Below are positions 1 through 7,109 of a stretch of 25,576 nt of DNA, one piece after another. The notes below the pieces were generated by a model. The model worked only from the letters and a program-made list of their open reading frames with translations, ran no database searches and was not told the origin of the DNA. The stretch covers positions 1-25,576 of the forward strand of contig CALKUG010000198.1 in assembly GCA_937996765.1 (NCBI GenBank), given 5' to 3'. The translations under genes and the position numbers were made by a program. This DNA is from an uncultured Ignavibacteria bacterium (GTDB lineage Bacteria > Bacteroidota > Ignavibacteria > Ignavibacteriales > Ignavibacteriaceae). Position 1 is the stretch's first letter. Every line of letters starts with the position of its first letter.

Positions 1-34
1 TTAATGCATATCAGAACAATAAAATTGTATATTT

Positions 35-613
35 ATGAAAAATATCTATCTAATGAGACATGCTCAGAGCGAAGCCAATGCAAAAAAGATTATCGCCGGG
101 CATTTAGATTTTCCCCTTTCCGCAAAAGGACATCAGGAAGCTTCAGATGCTGCAAGTAGTTTTGAGGAAAACATTGACGTTATTTTCACATCAACATTAG
201 TTCGTACCATACAAACAGCAGCACCATTTGCCGCAAAATTTGCTGTTCCTCTCATTCCAAGAGCCGAACTTATGGAACACAATCTGGGTAAATTTGCCGG
301 AATGACTGAACAGGAAATGAATGCCGCACCTGATTACGAACACAATAAATCTGCACGGTGGGAGTGGTTTCCCCCAGATGGAGGAGAATCATATAAACAA
401 GTTGCAGACCGGCTTATCAAATTTTTTGTAGAGTTGGAGAAAAGCCCATACAATTCGGTTTTTATTGTAACTCATGCTATAGCACTTCGGTTGATTAAAG
501 GGCTGATGCTTAACACACTTCCGGTTTACCCTACCGATTTAGCAATCAATGCTTCCATCGTCAAAATTCCTTTCGAGGGAGTGGGTATTACACACACTAT
601 TTCTATTCTGTAA
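35..613 (+). CDS. Histidine phosphatase family protein (phosphoglycerate mutase-like)
   Basis: Predicted cytoplasmic phosphatase of the histidine phosphatase (PGM-like) superfamily, 192 aa, full length for the small single-domain members. The phosphohistidine motif is at residues 8-9, written RHA rather than the usual RHG. Arg57, Glu81 and the second catalytic histidine, His147 (VTHA), fill the expected positions. The family covers phosphoglycerate mutases, cobalamin/nucleotide phosphatases and sugar phosphatases; the sequence alone does not give the substrate. The ATG at 35 is immediately followed by the conserved beta strand leading to the catalytic His, so the start is well placed. It is followed by a 152-base gap before the cytochrome operon and looks like a separate unit. 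Family assignment is sure, substrate unknown. Confidence 0.9.
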   Translation: MKNIYLMRHAQSEANAKKIIAGHLDFPLSAKGHQEASDAASSFEENIDVIFTSTLVRTIQTAAPFAAKFAVPLIPRAELMEHNLGKFAGMTEQEMNAAPDYEHNKSARWEWFPPDGGESYKQVADRLIKFFVELEKSPYNSVFIVTHAIALRLIKGLMLNTLPVYPTDLAINASIVKIPFEGVGITHTISIL

Positions 614-650
614 TAAGCATAAAATGAAGATTATTAATTTTTATTATCTC

Positions 651-673
651 TTATTAAGACTAAGTCTTAATAA
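651..673. promoter_or_regulatory. Perfect 23-bp palindrome upstream of the octaheme cytochrome operon
   Basis: Two 11-base arms (TTATTAAGACT / AGTCTTAATAA) are perfectly inverted around one central base. The symmetry and the one-base centre suit a dimeric regulator's operator better than a hairpin. It lies about 93 bases before the cytochrome start and 38 bases after the phosphatase stop. An AT-rich terminator for the phosphatase is the alternative: a T-run follows, but about ten bases away and after an A/T-only lower stem. The operator reading is inference. Confidence 0.5.
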
Positions 674-729
674 TTGAATATTTTTTAATCTTTTAAGAAT
701 CTTTTTTTTTAATTTAGCATCACACTTAC

Positions 730-746
730 GTTAATTAACACGTTAA
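730..746. promoter_or_regulatory. Overlapping GTTAA/TTAAC half-sites before the octaheme gene
   Basis: The stretch reads GTTAATTAACACGTTAA. It holds the 10-bp palindrome GTTAATTAAC (730-739) and the overlapping near-palindrome TTAAC-AC-GTTAA (735-746), giving three alternating half-sites 20-36 bases before the ATG at 766. Such clustering suggests a protein-binding site near the transcription or translation start. No regulator is identified. Confidence 0.35.
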
Positions 747-765
747 ATCAGGACCGGGCCTAAAT

Positions 766-2343
766 ATGAGAAAGATTATTCTCTCCCTTTCATTGATAGG
801 GGTTATACTGCTTAGTGTGGTGATATTTCTGCAACCCACGGAAACATCCGAAGCACGGCTAACACTCCTCAAGGAAAAATATGCTAAAAAGCATGTCCCC
901 TCAGTTGACCACAGCAAACTCCCTGAACTTCAGAAAAATTTTGCTACCCCACAAGAAGTAACTGCAACATGTATCTCCTGCCACACCGAACGCCACACAG
1001 AAATAATGAAATCTTCGCATTGGAATTGGGAGCGCGAAGAATACATTGAAGGTCGTGGTATCGTTCGTATAGGCAAAGGGAATGCTGTAAACAATTTTTG
1101 TATTGGTACTCAAGGTAATGAACAAAGTTGTGCTAAATGCCATATCGGGTTTGGTATGACTGATTCTATGTTCACTTACACCGACCCCAAAAACGTTGAC
1201 TGTATGGTATGTCATGATAATTCAGGTACCTACTCAAAGGGCAATGAACTTGCCGGTTACCCAACTGCAAATTTAAATTTAACAGAAATCGCTCAGCATA
1301 TTGGCCGTCCAAAACGTGATAACTGCGGAACTTGCCATTTCTTTGGCGGTGGTGGTAACAACGTAAAACACGGTGACTTAGAAAAATCTATGTTTAGCCC
1401 TGATAAATCCGTTGATGTGCACATGGCCGCTGATGGTGTGGATTTAGTTTGTGTAGATTGTCATACCGCCGAAAACCACCAAATGCTTGGCAAAGTGTAT
1501 TCGCTTTCCTCAATGAATCGCGACCGTTCGAGCTGCGAGCAGTGTCATACCAACGAGCCACACGCCGAGAGCATGCTTAACGAGCATACCGTTAAAGTTG
1601 CTTGTCAGAGTTGTCATATACCCGAATATGCAAAAGTAAACTCAACTAAAATGTCTTGGGATTGGTCAACCGCTGGTAAATTACGTAACGGAGAGCCCTT
1701 TCATATCGAAGATTCGCTCGGTAATCATACCTACTTAAGTATCAAAGGTACTTTTACTTGGGATAGAAATGTTAAACCCGATTATATTTGGTTTAACGGT
1801 ACCGCCGACCATTATTTGCTTGGTGATGTAGTAAATGATACAACAAAACCATTAAAAATTAACACTCTTAAGGGTTCCTACAGTGACCATGATTCTAAAA
1901 TCATTCCTGTTAAAATTCACAAAGCGCGTCAACCATTTGACCCCGTGAATAAAATTCTTATCCAACCAAAACTTTTTTCAACAGAAAAAGGCGAGGGAGC
2001 ACTTTGGAAAGATTTTGATTGGCAACGTGCTTCGCGTATCGGTATGGAAGACGTGAATCTCCCGTTTAGTGGGCAAATATCGTTTATTGAAACCGAAATG
2101 TATTGGCCATTAAATCATATGGTTTCTTCAAAAGAGAAAACAGTACAGTGTATCGAATGTCATACCCGAGATAACGGTAGATTAGCCGGCTTAAACGATT
2201 TTTATATGCCGGGAAGAGATTATAACAGTTTGGTAGAAACAGCAGGTGTAGGAATGATTCTTCTAACATTCCTTGGAGTAGCTACACACGGTACAGTACG
2301 TGTTGTTTCATCACGCAAGAAAAAGAAATCACAAGAGGTTTAG
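766..2343 (+). CDS. Octaheme c-type cytochrome, tetrathionate reductase family
   Basis: Extracytoplasmic multiheme cytochrome of 525 aa with eight CXXCH haem sites, at Cys69, Cys122, Cys146, Cys187, Cys229, Cys257, Cys280 and Cys462. Spacing and surrounding motifs (NNFCIG, CGTCHFFGGGG, ENHQM) match the octaheme tetrathionate reductase (OTR) family known from Shewanella, whose members reduce tetrathionate and, in vitro, nitrogen compounds. Residues 4-22 form a signal sequence or N-terminal anchor; SEA at 28-30 is a possible cleavage site. Unlike a soluble periplasmic OTR it ends with a second hydrophobic segment (about 489-507), then His-Gly and a basic KKKK tail, so it is probably membrane-anchored beside the cytochrome b encoded four bases downstream. 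First gene of a four-gene operon. The family is firm; the physiological substrate (tetrathionate, thiosulfate, sulfite or a nitrogen oxide) is not shown. Confidence 0.92.
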   Translation: MRKIILSLSLIGVILLSVVIFLQPTETSEARLTLLKEKYAKKHVPSVDHSKLPELQKNFATPQEVTATCISCHTERHTEIMKSSHWNWEREEYIEGRGIVRIGKGNAVNNFCIGTQGNEQSCAKCHIGFGMTDSMFTYTDPKNVDCMVCHDNSGTYSKGNELAGYPTANLNLTEIAQHIGRPKRDNCGTCHFFGGGGNNVKHGDLEKSMFSPDKSVDVHMAADGVDLVCVDCHTAENHQMLGKVYSLSSMNRDRSSCEQCHTNEPHAESMLNEHTVKVACQSCHIPEYAKVNSTKMSWDWSTAGKLRNGEPFHIEDSLGNHTYLSIKGTFTWDRNVKPDYIWFNGTADHYLLGDVVNDTTKPLKINTLKGSYSDHDSKIIPVKIHKARQPFDPVNKILIQPKLFSTEKGEGALWKDFDWQRASRIGMEDVNLPFSGQISFIETEMYWPLNHMVSSKEKTVQCIECHTRDNGRLAGLNDFYMPGRDYNSLVETAGVGMILLTFLGVATHGTVRVVSSRKKKKSQEV

Positions 2344-2347
2344 TATT

Positions 2348-3019
2348 ATGAGTGATTCAACGAACTTTAAAAAAGTATATATCTACAAAGCTTTCGAACG
2401 CTTTTGGCATTGGATGCAAGCACTATTAATTTTCTTTCTTGCCTTTAGCGGATTTGAAATACACGGAAGCTTTACATTTCTTGGATTCGAAAATGCGGTA
2501 AAGTATCACAACATTGCAGCAGTAATGTTTATGATACTAATTGTTTTTGCCATTTTCTGGCATTTTACCACCGGCGAGTGGAAACAATATATACCCACAT
2601 TACAAAACTTAAAGTTACAGGTGAACTTTTATTTGTTAGGCATTTTTAAGGATTCACCTCACCCCACTAAAAAAACCGTATTAAGTAAACTTAATCCACT
2701 GCAACGGTTAGTGTATTTAGGATTGAAAGTACTGGTTATTCCCGTTATGGTTTTTTCCGGTTTACTCTATATGTTTTATAGATACCCACAGCAATTTGTT
2801 ATCGAATCACTAAACATCGATTCACTTTGGGTTGCTGCGGTTGTGCATACATTAGGTGCGTTTGCACTTATTGCGTTTATTGTTGCACATCTTTATTTAA
2901 TGACAACCGGACACACCGTTACATCCAATTTAAAAGCAATGATTACCGGTTACGAAGAACTTGAAGATGATGAACCAAGAGAAGTTACCCCTTCTGTTAA
3001 CGAAGAAAAAGGAAATTAA
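2348..3019 (+). CDS. Cytochrome b561-type membrane subunit (quinol:cytochrome electron transfer)
   Basis: Integral membrane di-haem cytochrome b of the cytochrome b561 / Ni-Fe hydrogenase b-subunit type, 223 aa. Four membrane segments lie near residues 22-38, 54-73, 122-143 and 163-186. Candidate haem ligands in or next to them are His21 (FWHW), His54, His72, His167 and His181. The start is taken at the ATG at 2348, four bases after the cytochrome stop and preceded by AAGAGG; an upstream in-frame ATG at 2300 would lie inside the previous gene and lacks family similarity. It likely oxidises membrane quinol and passes electrons to the octaheme protein. The acidic C-terminal tail (about 203-223) is cytoplasmic. 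The role in electron transfer follows from family and position; the quinone type is unknown. Confidence 0.88.
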   Translation: MSDSTNFKKVYIYKAFERFWHWMQALLIFFLAFSGFEIHGSFTFLGFENAVKYHNIAAVMFMILIVFAIFWHFTTGEWKQYIPTLQNLKLQVNFYLLGIFKDSPHPTKKTVLSKLNPLQRLVYLGLKVLVIPVMVFSGLLYMFYRYPQQFVIESLNIDSLWVAAVVHTLGAFALIAFIVAHLYLMTTGHTVTSNLKAMITGYEELEDDEPREVTPSVNEEKGN

Positions 3020-3021
3020 TT

Positions 3022-3549
3022 ATGCAGAATCATGCTGAAGCAACAAAATATATGAATCCGTATTTGGCCGGATTTTTGTTGGGATTATTACTTCTTGCAA
3101 CCATCTTCATCACGGGTAGAGGCTTGGGTGCAAGCGGAGCAGTTAAAAGCGGAGTTATTGCAACCGTAAATGCAGTTACACCCGAGCATACTGCAAATGC
3201 CACCTTTTACAAGGATTACTTAAAAGAACATGAAAACTCACCATTAAAAAACTGGCTCGTTTTTGAAGTGATCGGCGTGGTAATTGGAGCTTTCCTTTCC
3301 GGGTTAGTTTCCAATCGCCTTAACTTAGTATTGGAACACGGACCACACATTCAATCGAAGGTGCGTATAGTCTCAGCACTCATTGGCGGAGCCCTTTTTG
3401 GTCTTGGAGCTCAGCTCGGAAGAGGTTGCACCAGCGGCTCGGCACTAAGCGGAATGGCTGTGCTTTCTACCGGTGGATTGCTTACCATGATGGCAATCTT
3501 TGGCGGTGCTTATGCATTCGCTTACTTCTTCAGAAAAATGTGGTTATAA
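3022..3549 (+). CDS. YeeE/YedE family sulfur transporter, first subunit
   Basis: Inner-membrane protein of 175 aa from the YeeE/YedE (DUF395) family, whose characterised member TsuA imports thiosulfate using membrane-embedded cysteines. The signature GRGCTSGSALSG is at residues 133-144, with the key cysteine at 136. Hydrophobic segments lie near 14-31, 78-96, 116-132 and 145-170, with a 45-residue hydrophilic loop after the first. This is about half the size of full-length YeeE, as in families where two short proteins together make one transporter; the partner follows 15 bases downstream. It starts two bases after the cytochrome b stop with a good ribosome site (AAGGA). Thiosulfate or another reactive sulfur species is the probable cargo. 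Confidence 0.88.
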   Translation: MQNHAEATKYMNPYLAGFLLGLLLLATIFITGRGLGASGAVKSGVIATVNAVTPEHTANATFYKDYLKEHENSPLKNWLVFEVIGVVIGAFLSGLVSNRLNLVLEHGPHIQSKVRIVSALIGGALFGLGAQLGRGCTSGSALSGMAVLSTGGLLTMMAIFGGAYAFAYFFRKMWL

Positions 3550-3564
3550 AGAAAGGAATTTGCC

Positions 3565-4755
3565 ATGGGACCGTTAGTTCCTGATATTATTAGCAACGAA
3601 CTTAATTTTATTGTCGCACTTGTAATAGGTGTCGCTTTTGGCATAATCCTCGAACAAGCAGGTTTTTCAACTTCTAAAAAGCTTGTTGGACTGTTTTATG
3701 GCTACGATTTTACAGTGCTGAGGGTATTTTTTACGGCAGGTGTTACCGCCATGTTTGGTGTTATAGCACTTACTCATTATGGTTTCTTAGATATTGGCTT
3801 GGTGTATATTAACCCAACCTTTTTATGGTCTGCTTTGGCAGGAGGCCTTATCATGGGACTTGGTTTCATCCTTGGCGGCTATTGCCCCGGAACAAGTTTC
3901 TGCGGTGCTGCCATTGGTAAAATTGATGCAATGATATTTATTGGCGGTGCATTTATCGGTGTATTCATTTTTGCCGAAGGTTACCCTATGTTTGAAGGTT
4001 TGTACAAAGCTGCAAATATGGGAAGTCCACAAATTTTTGAAACACTCGGAATGTCGCAAGGTTTGTTTGCATTTTTGCTAACAGTTATGGCAGTGGGAGC
4101 TTTCTGGGGCGTAAGCATTATTGAGCGCAAGGTGAACAAAGTTGATAAACCTGACCCAACTCCGGCTCGACTTTTTGTACCTCTTACAGCAGTAGCTGTT
4201 GTTTTAGGTATTATTGCATTATTTCTTCCCGAAAGGAAATCTACTTTACTGGCCGATGTAAAAGACAAAGAATATGTGAGCGAATATCAATTTAAGATGA
4301 TGACACCCGATGAATTGGTATTTCGTATTTTGGACGAAGACAAAAAGTATGTAGTAATAGATACTCGAGATGAAAAATCGTTTGCTGCTTTTACACTTCC
4401 CGGTGCGGTTAATATTACACCCGCTCAGATGTTCGAAAAACAGAGCAAAAAGCAACTTAACATTCGAGGTAAAAAATACGTTATTATAGCAGATACCGAG
4501 CAATCCGGCAAAGCTGCTGCTGTAGTAGCAATGAATTTAGGCGTAGATGAAATCTCTGTTCTTGCAGGTGGTTTAGACGCTGTAAAATCTCAGATTCTTA
4601 ATTATCAACCACCAACCGATTTATCAACACGGCAGGCAAAAGATACTGACTTATTCCGCAAGCGTGCACAAGTTGAACTCGCTCAGTTAATTGAGAAAAA
4701 CAAAAATAAAAAAGTTGTTAAAAAAGAAGTTAAGAGAGTTCTTGGCGGTTGCTAA
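3565..4755 (+). CDS. YeeE/YedE sulfur transporter fused to a cysteine-less rhodanese-like domain
   Basis: 396 aa. The N-terminal half is the second YeeE/YedE partner: hydrophobic segments near 12-30, 52-70, 88-106, 121-138, 164-185 and 203-221, with the signature GGYCPGTSFCGAAIG at 104-118 (Cys107, Cys113). A rhodanese-like domain follows (about 246-345; YVVIDTRDE at 262-270, SVLAGGLDAV at 331-340). Its active-site strand reads YVIIADTEQSG (305-315), with Ala309-Asp310 where the catalytic Cys should be, so it cannot carry persulfide in the usual way. The protein ends in a Lys-rich tail closing with Gly-Gly-Cys (Cys396). Positive charges cluster in the loops after segments 1 and 5, so by the positive-inside rule the rhodanese domain would be periplasmic, although YeeE folds with half-helices make topology uncertain. 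Last gene of the operon; ribosome site AAAGGA. Confidence 0.88.
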   Translation: MGPLVPDIISNELNFIVALVIGVAFGIILEQAGFSTSKKLVGLFYGYDFTVLRVFFTAGVTAMFGVIALTHYGFLDIGLVYINPTFLWSALAGGLIMGLGFILGGYCPGTSFCGAAIGKIDAMIFIGGAFIGVFIFAEGYPMFEGLYKAANMGSPQIFETLGMSQGLFAFLLTVMAVGAFWGVSIIERKVNKVDKPDPTPARLFVPLTAVAVVLGIIALFLPERKSTLLADVKDKEYVSEYQFKMMTPDELVFRILDEDKKYVVIDTRDEKSFAAFTLPGAVNITPAQMFEKQSKKQLNIRGKKYVIIADTEQSGKAAAVVAMNLGVDEISVLAGGLDAVKSQILNYQPPTDLSTRQAKDTDLFRKRAQVELAQLIEKNKNKKVVKKEVKRVLGGC

Positions 4756-4778
4756 GTTTTTTTTGACATACTCCTTTT

Positions 4779-4808
4779 AAAAAGACGCGTTTATCGCGTC
4801 TTTTTTTT
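4779..4808 (+). terminator. Rho-independent terminator of the octaheme/YeeE operon
   Basis: A perfect 11-bp stem (AAAAAGACGCG at 4779-4789, CGCGTCTTTTT at 4795-4805) with a five-base loop (TTTAT) runs into eight Ts. It lies 24 bases after the operon's last stop codon. It closes the four-gene unit and insulates the aminotransferase gene that follows. Confidence 0.93.
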
Positions 4809-4839
4809 ATAATTGCGTGAACTTAATTTGAGAATTATT

Positions 4840-6039
4840 ATGAATGTTTTGGAACAAGAACAATCTCTTTTCCTCCCCACTTACAATCGCTTACCTATTG
4901 AGATAACAAGAGGCGAAGGTTACTTCCTTTACGATAAAAACGAAAAAAGGTATTTAGATTTTTTAGGAGGTCTTGCAGTTAATGCTTTAGGGCATGCGCA
5001 TCCAAAAATTGTTGAACAAGTGAGCAAACAGATTTCCCGATTTGCCCATCTTTCTAATTTATTTGTTACCGACGTTCATATAGCTTTTACCGAGAAGCTT
5101 CTCAAATATTCAAAAATGTATCGTGCTTTTTTAACCAATAGCGGAACAGAGGCCGTTGAGGGAGCTATTAAAATTCTTCGTGCCTTTTACGGTCCCGATA
5201 AAACTATTTTTTCGATGAGCAACAGCTTTCACGGAAGAACCTATGGGGCAATGACTCTTACAGATAAATCTAAATACAAAGAACCTTTCAAACCTTTACT
5301 CCCAAATATTGGCACCATTGTGTTTAACGATGTTGAGGATTTACGTTCAAAAGTTGATAGCAATACCGTAGCTGTGTTTATTGAGTTTTTGCAAGGCGAG
5401 GGCGGCATTTTTATGGCATCGGAAGAATTTGTTAGCGAGCTTAGTGCGCTTCGTGATCAGTACGGATTTGCAATTGTTTCCGATTCAATTCAATGCGGAA
5501 TAGGGAGAACAGGAAAACCTTTTTCGCACGATTTTTTTGATGTGCAACCAGATATCATTCTTTCTGCTAAAGCCATTGGCGGAGGATTGCCTCTTGGAGC
5601 AATTCTCACTAACGAAAAATTCTCCACGGCAATTAAAAAAGGTGAACACGGAACAACTTTTGGTGGCAATGCCGTTTGTTGTGCAGCAGGATTAGTAGTG
5701 CTTGAGGAAGTGTTCGAAAACGGTATCATGCAGAATGCAAAAAAGATTGGCGATTATTTAAAATCGGAGATTGCAAAAGTTGCATTAGAATTTCCGGGTT
5801 TTATCTCAGAAATTCGCGGTGAAGGTTTAATGGTTGGTATTGACGTAAAACCCATGCTCTCTGCTCCAATAGTAACACGTTTGCTCGAAAAAGGTGTAAT
5901 TACCAATAGTACCCACGATACTGTTATACGGTTGTTACCCCCGCTTATAATAGACGAGCACGCCGTTGATTTATTTATTGACGTATTACGAGAAGTGATT
6001 CGTGAATTTAAACAGCAAGCGAGTCAAGCAAAAGCTTAA
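4840..6039 (+). CDS. Class III aminotransferase, ArgD-like; probable N-acetyl-DAP aminotransferase
   Basis: PLP-dependent class III aminotransferase of 399 aa in the acetylornithine/succinyl-DAP group. Visible landmarks are NSGTEA (100-105), SFHGRTYGAM (129-138), QGEGGIF (185-191) and the Schiff-base Lys244 in SAKAIGGGLPLGA. The PLP-binding DE.Q motif reads DSIQ (215-218) and the usual EP before QGEGG reads EF, so it departs from typical ArgD. The ATG at 4840 is chosen; a TTG at 4813 would overlap the terminator T-tract. Its 3' end overlaps that of the N-acetyl-DAP deacetylase gene by 32 bases. B. subtilis uses the class I enzyme PatA for N-acetyl-LL-DAP formation; no patA-like gene is seen here, so this enzyme is inferred to fill that step, converting N-acetyl-2-amino-6-oxopimelate with glutamate as donor. 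Acetylornithine aminotransferase is the main alternative. Confidence 0.85.
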   Translation: MNVLEQEQSLFLPTYNRLPIEITRGEGYFLYDKNEKRYLDFLGGLAVNALGHAHPKIVEQVSKQISRFAHLSNLFVTDVHIAFTEKLLKYSKMYRAFLTNSGTEAVEGAIKILRAFYGPDKTIFSMSNSFHGRTYGAMTLTDKSKYKEPFKPLLPNIGTIVFNDVEDLRSKVDSNTVAVFIEFLQGEGGIFMASEEFVSELSALRDQYGFAIVSDSIQCGIGRTGKPFSHDFFDVQPDIILSAKAIGGGLPLGAILTNEKFSTAIKKGEHGTTFGGNAVCCAAGLVVLEEVFENGIMQNAKKIGDYLKSEIAKVALEFPGFISEIRGEGLMVGIDVKPMLSAPIVTRLLEKGVITNSTHDTVIRLLPPLIIDEHAVDLFIDVLREVIREFKQQASQAKA

Positions 6040-7108
6040 AAGCCCTTGTACCATACTCCAATGTGGAGTCCGGAGGAAAAAATAATGGTGTGTGTAACCC
6101 GTGTTTTTCTCCTGTTGAAGTACCAAGCCAAAACATAAATGCGGGATATTTTTTAGAGAGAAGTCCAAAATCTTCAGCGGTAAGTTTATACCCACAATCT
6201 ATTACTTCGAAATCGTTTTTTAAGGCATTAACGCCGGCGTTATACAGCGCACTATCAACAACCACTTCGGTAAAGGGCACGCTAAACGAGAACGATGTTG
6301 TAGTGCCAATTTCTGAATCTGTGGTTTCAGCCAATTTACGAATTTCACTAATAATGCTTTGCTGTCTTTCGGCTGAAAGGGTACGCAATGTACACTCTGC
6401 TCGCGCCTGTGAAGGGATGATATTTCTTGCGGTTCCCGAGGTAAGCTTTCCGTTACCAAACAGAACAACGCCCTCTAAGTTTTCAATGAAATTATCAATT
6501 CTATCGAGAGTTTTGCGAAGTGATTTGAGGGCATTTTTCCCGTTTTCGGGGAACGCAACGTGAGCCGACTTACCCCGAACATCAATATTAATTTCGATTG
6601 CAGCAGCAAACAAAACACCATTGGTGGTAGCAATAGTACCCAATGGGTAATCGTCGGTTACATGAAGTGCTACCGCCCTTGAAATATTAAATTTATCGAG
6701 AATTCCCGAGTCAATAATCCTTTGAGCGCCGCCGCCACCTTCCTCACCGGGCTGGAATAAAAACAAAACGTTTTTATTTAACTTTTGGGCAAGCACTTCC
6801 AACAAAAAAGCATAGAGATTGCTCGTGTGCACATCGTGTCCGCAAGCATGCATATAATCATTTTGTGAGGCAAAGGGTACGCCTGTTTCCTCTTTTATCG
6901 GAAGAGCGTCCATATCCCCTCTAAAGAGAATAAAAGGCCCATCGTTCACCTTATACTCAATTACAAGTCCCGTAGGCAGAGGGCGATGAATGGTAATGCC
7001 CTCCAGATCTTGTAGTTGTTCAACAAGCAATTCAGTTGTTTGAAACTCCTCGAACATTAATTCGGGATTTGCATGAATACGATGACGAACTTCGACGGGG
7101 CTTAACAT
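6008..7108 (-). CDS. N-acetyldiaminopimelate deacetylase (M20 family)
   Basis: Metal-dependent amidohydrolase of peptidase family M20, about 366 aa, resembling B. subtilis YkuR/DapL, which removes acetate from N-acetyl-LL-DAP to give LL-DAP. Metal and catalytic residues are visible at RGDMDALP (63-70), HACGHDVH (87-94) and FQPGEEGGGG (118-127), with TAEDFG and FMFWLGTSTGEKHGLHTP near the end. I place the start at the ATG at 7108, one base after the lysC stop (TAATATG). A start at 7168 would add 20 residues overlapping lysC without family counterpart. Last gene of the minus-strand dapA-dapB-dapH-lysC cluster. Its presence next to dapH marks the acetylase rather than the succinylase route. The 3' end overlaps the convergent aminotransferase gene. 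Confidence 0.88.
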   Translation of the reverse strand: MLSPVEVRHRIHANPELMFEEFQTTELLVEQLQDLEGITIHRPLPTGLVIEYKVNDGPFILFRGDMDALPIKEETGVPFASQNDYMHACGHDVHTSNLYAFLLEVLAQKLNKNVLFLFQPGEEGGGGAQRIIDSGILDKFNISRAVALHVTDDYPLGTIATTNGVLFAAAIEINIDVRGKSAHVAFPENGKNALKSLRKTLDRIDNFIENLEGVVLFGNGKLTSGTARNIIPSQARAECTLRTLSAERQQSIISEIRKLAETTDSEIGTTTSFSFSVPFTEVVVDSALYNAGVNALKNDFEVIDCGYKLTAEDFGLLSKKYPAFMFWLGTSTGEKHGLHTPLFFPPDSTLEYGTRAFKLLLDSLAV

Positions 7109-7109
7109 A

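Noticed and set aside
901..1215. Minus-strand frame of 104 codons inside the octaheme gene
   Set aside because: The plus strand carries haem motifs throughout; the minus frame is a shadow without recognisable features.
4763..4813. TTGACA at 4763 and TATAAT at 4808 as a sigma-70 promoter for the aminotransferase
   Set aside because: The two boxes are 39 bases apart, far from the 17-base spacing, and the TATAAT lies in the T-tract of the terminator. Chance matches in AT-rich DNA are likely.
4823..4830. TTAATTTG as a Bacteroidota -7 box before the aminotransferase
   Set aside because: It mismatches TAnnTTTG at position two and is only about ten bases from the ATG, leaving almost no leader.
4813..4839. 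TTG start for the aminotransferase, nine residues upstream
   Set aside because: It overlaps the terminator tract and adds residues without family counterpart; ATG 4840 fits better.
6063..6563. Open plus-strand frame of 166 codons opposite the deacetylase gene
   Set aside because: It is the antisense shadow of a clearly recognised M20 gene and its translation has no domain-like pattern.
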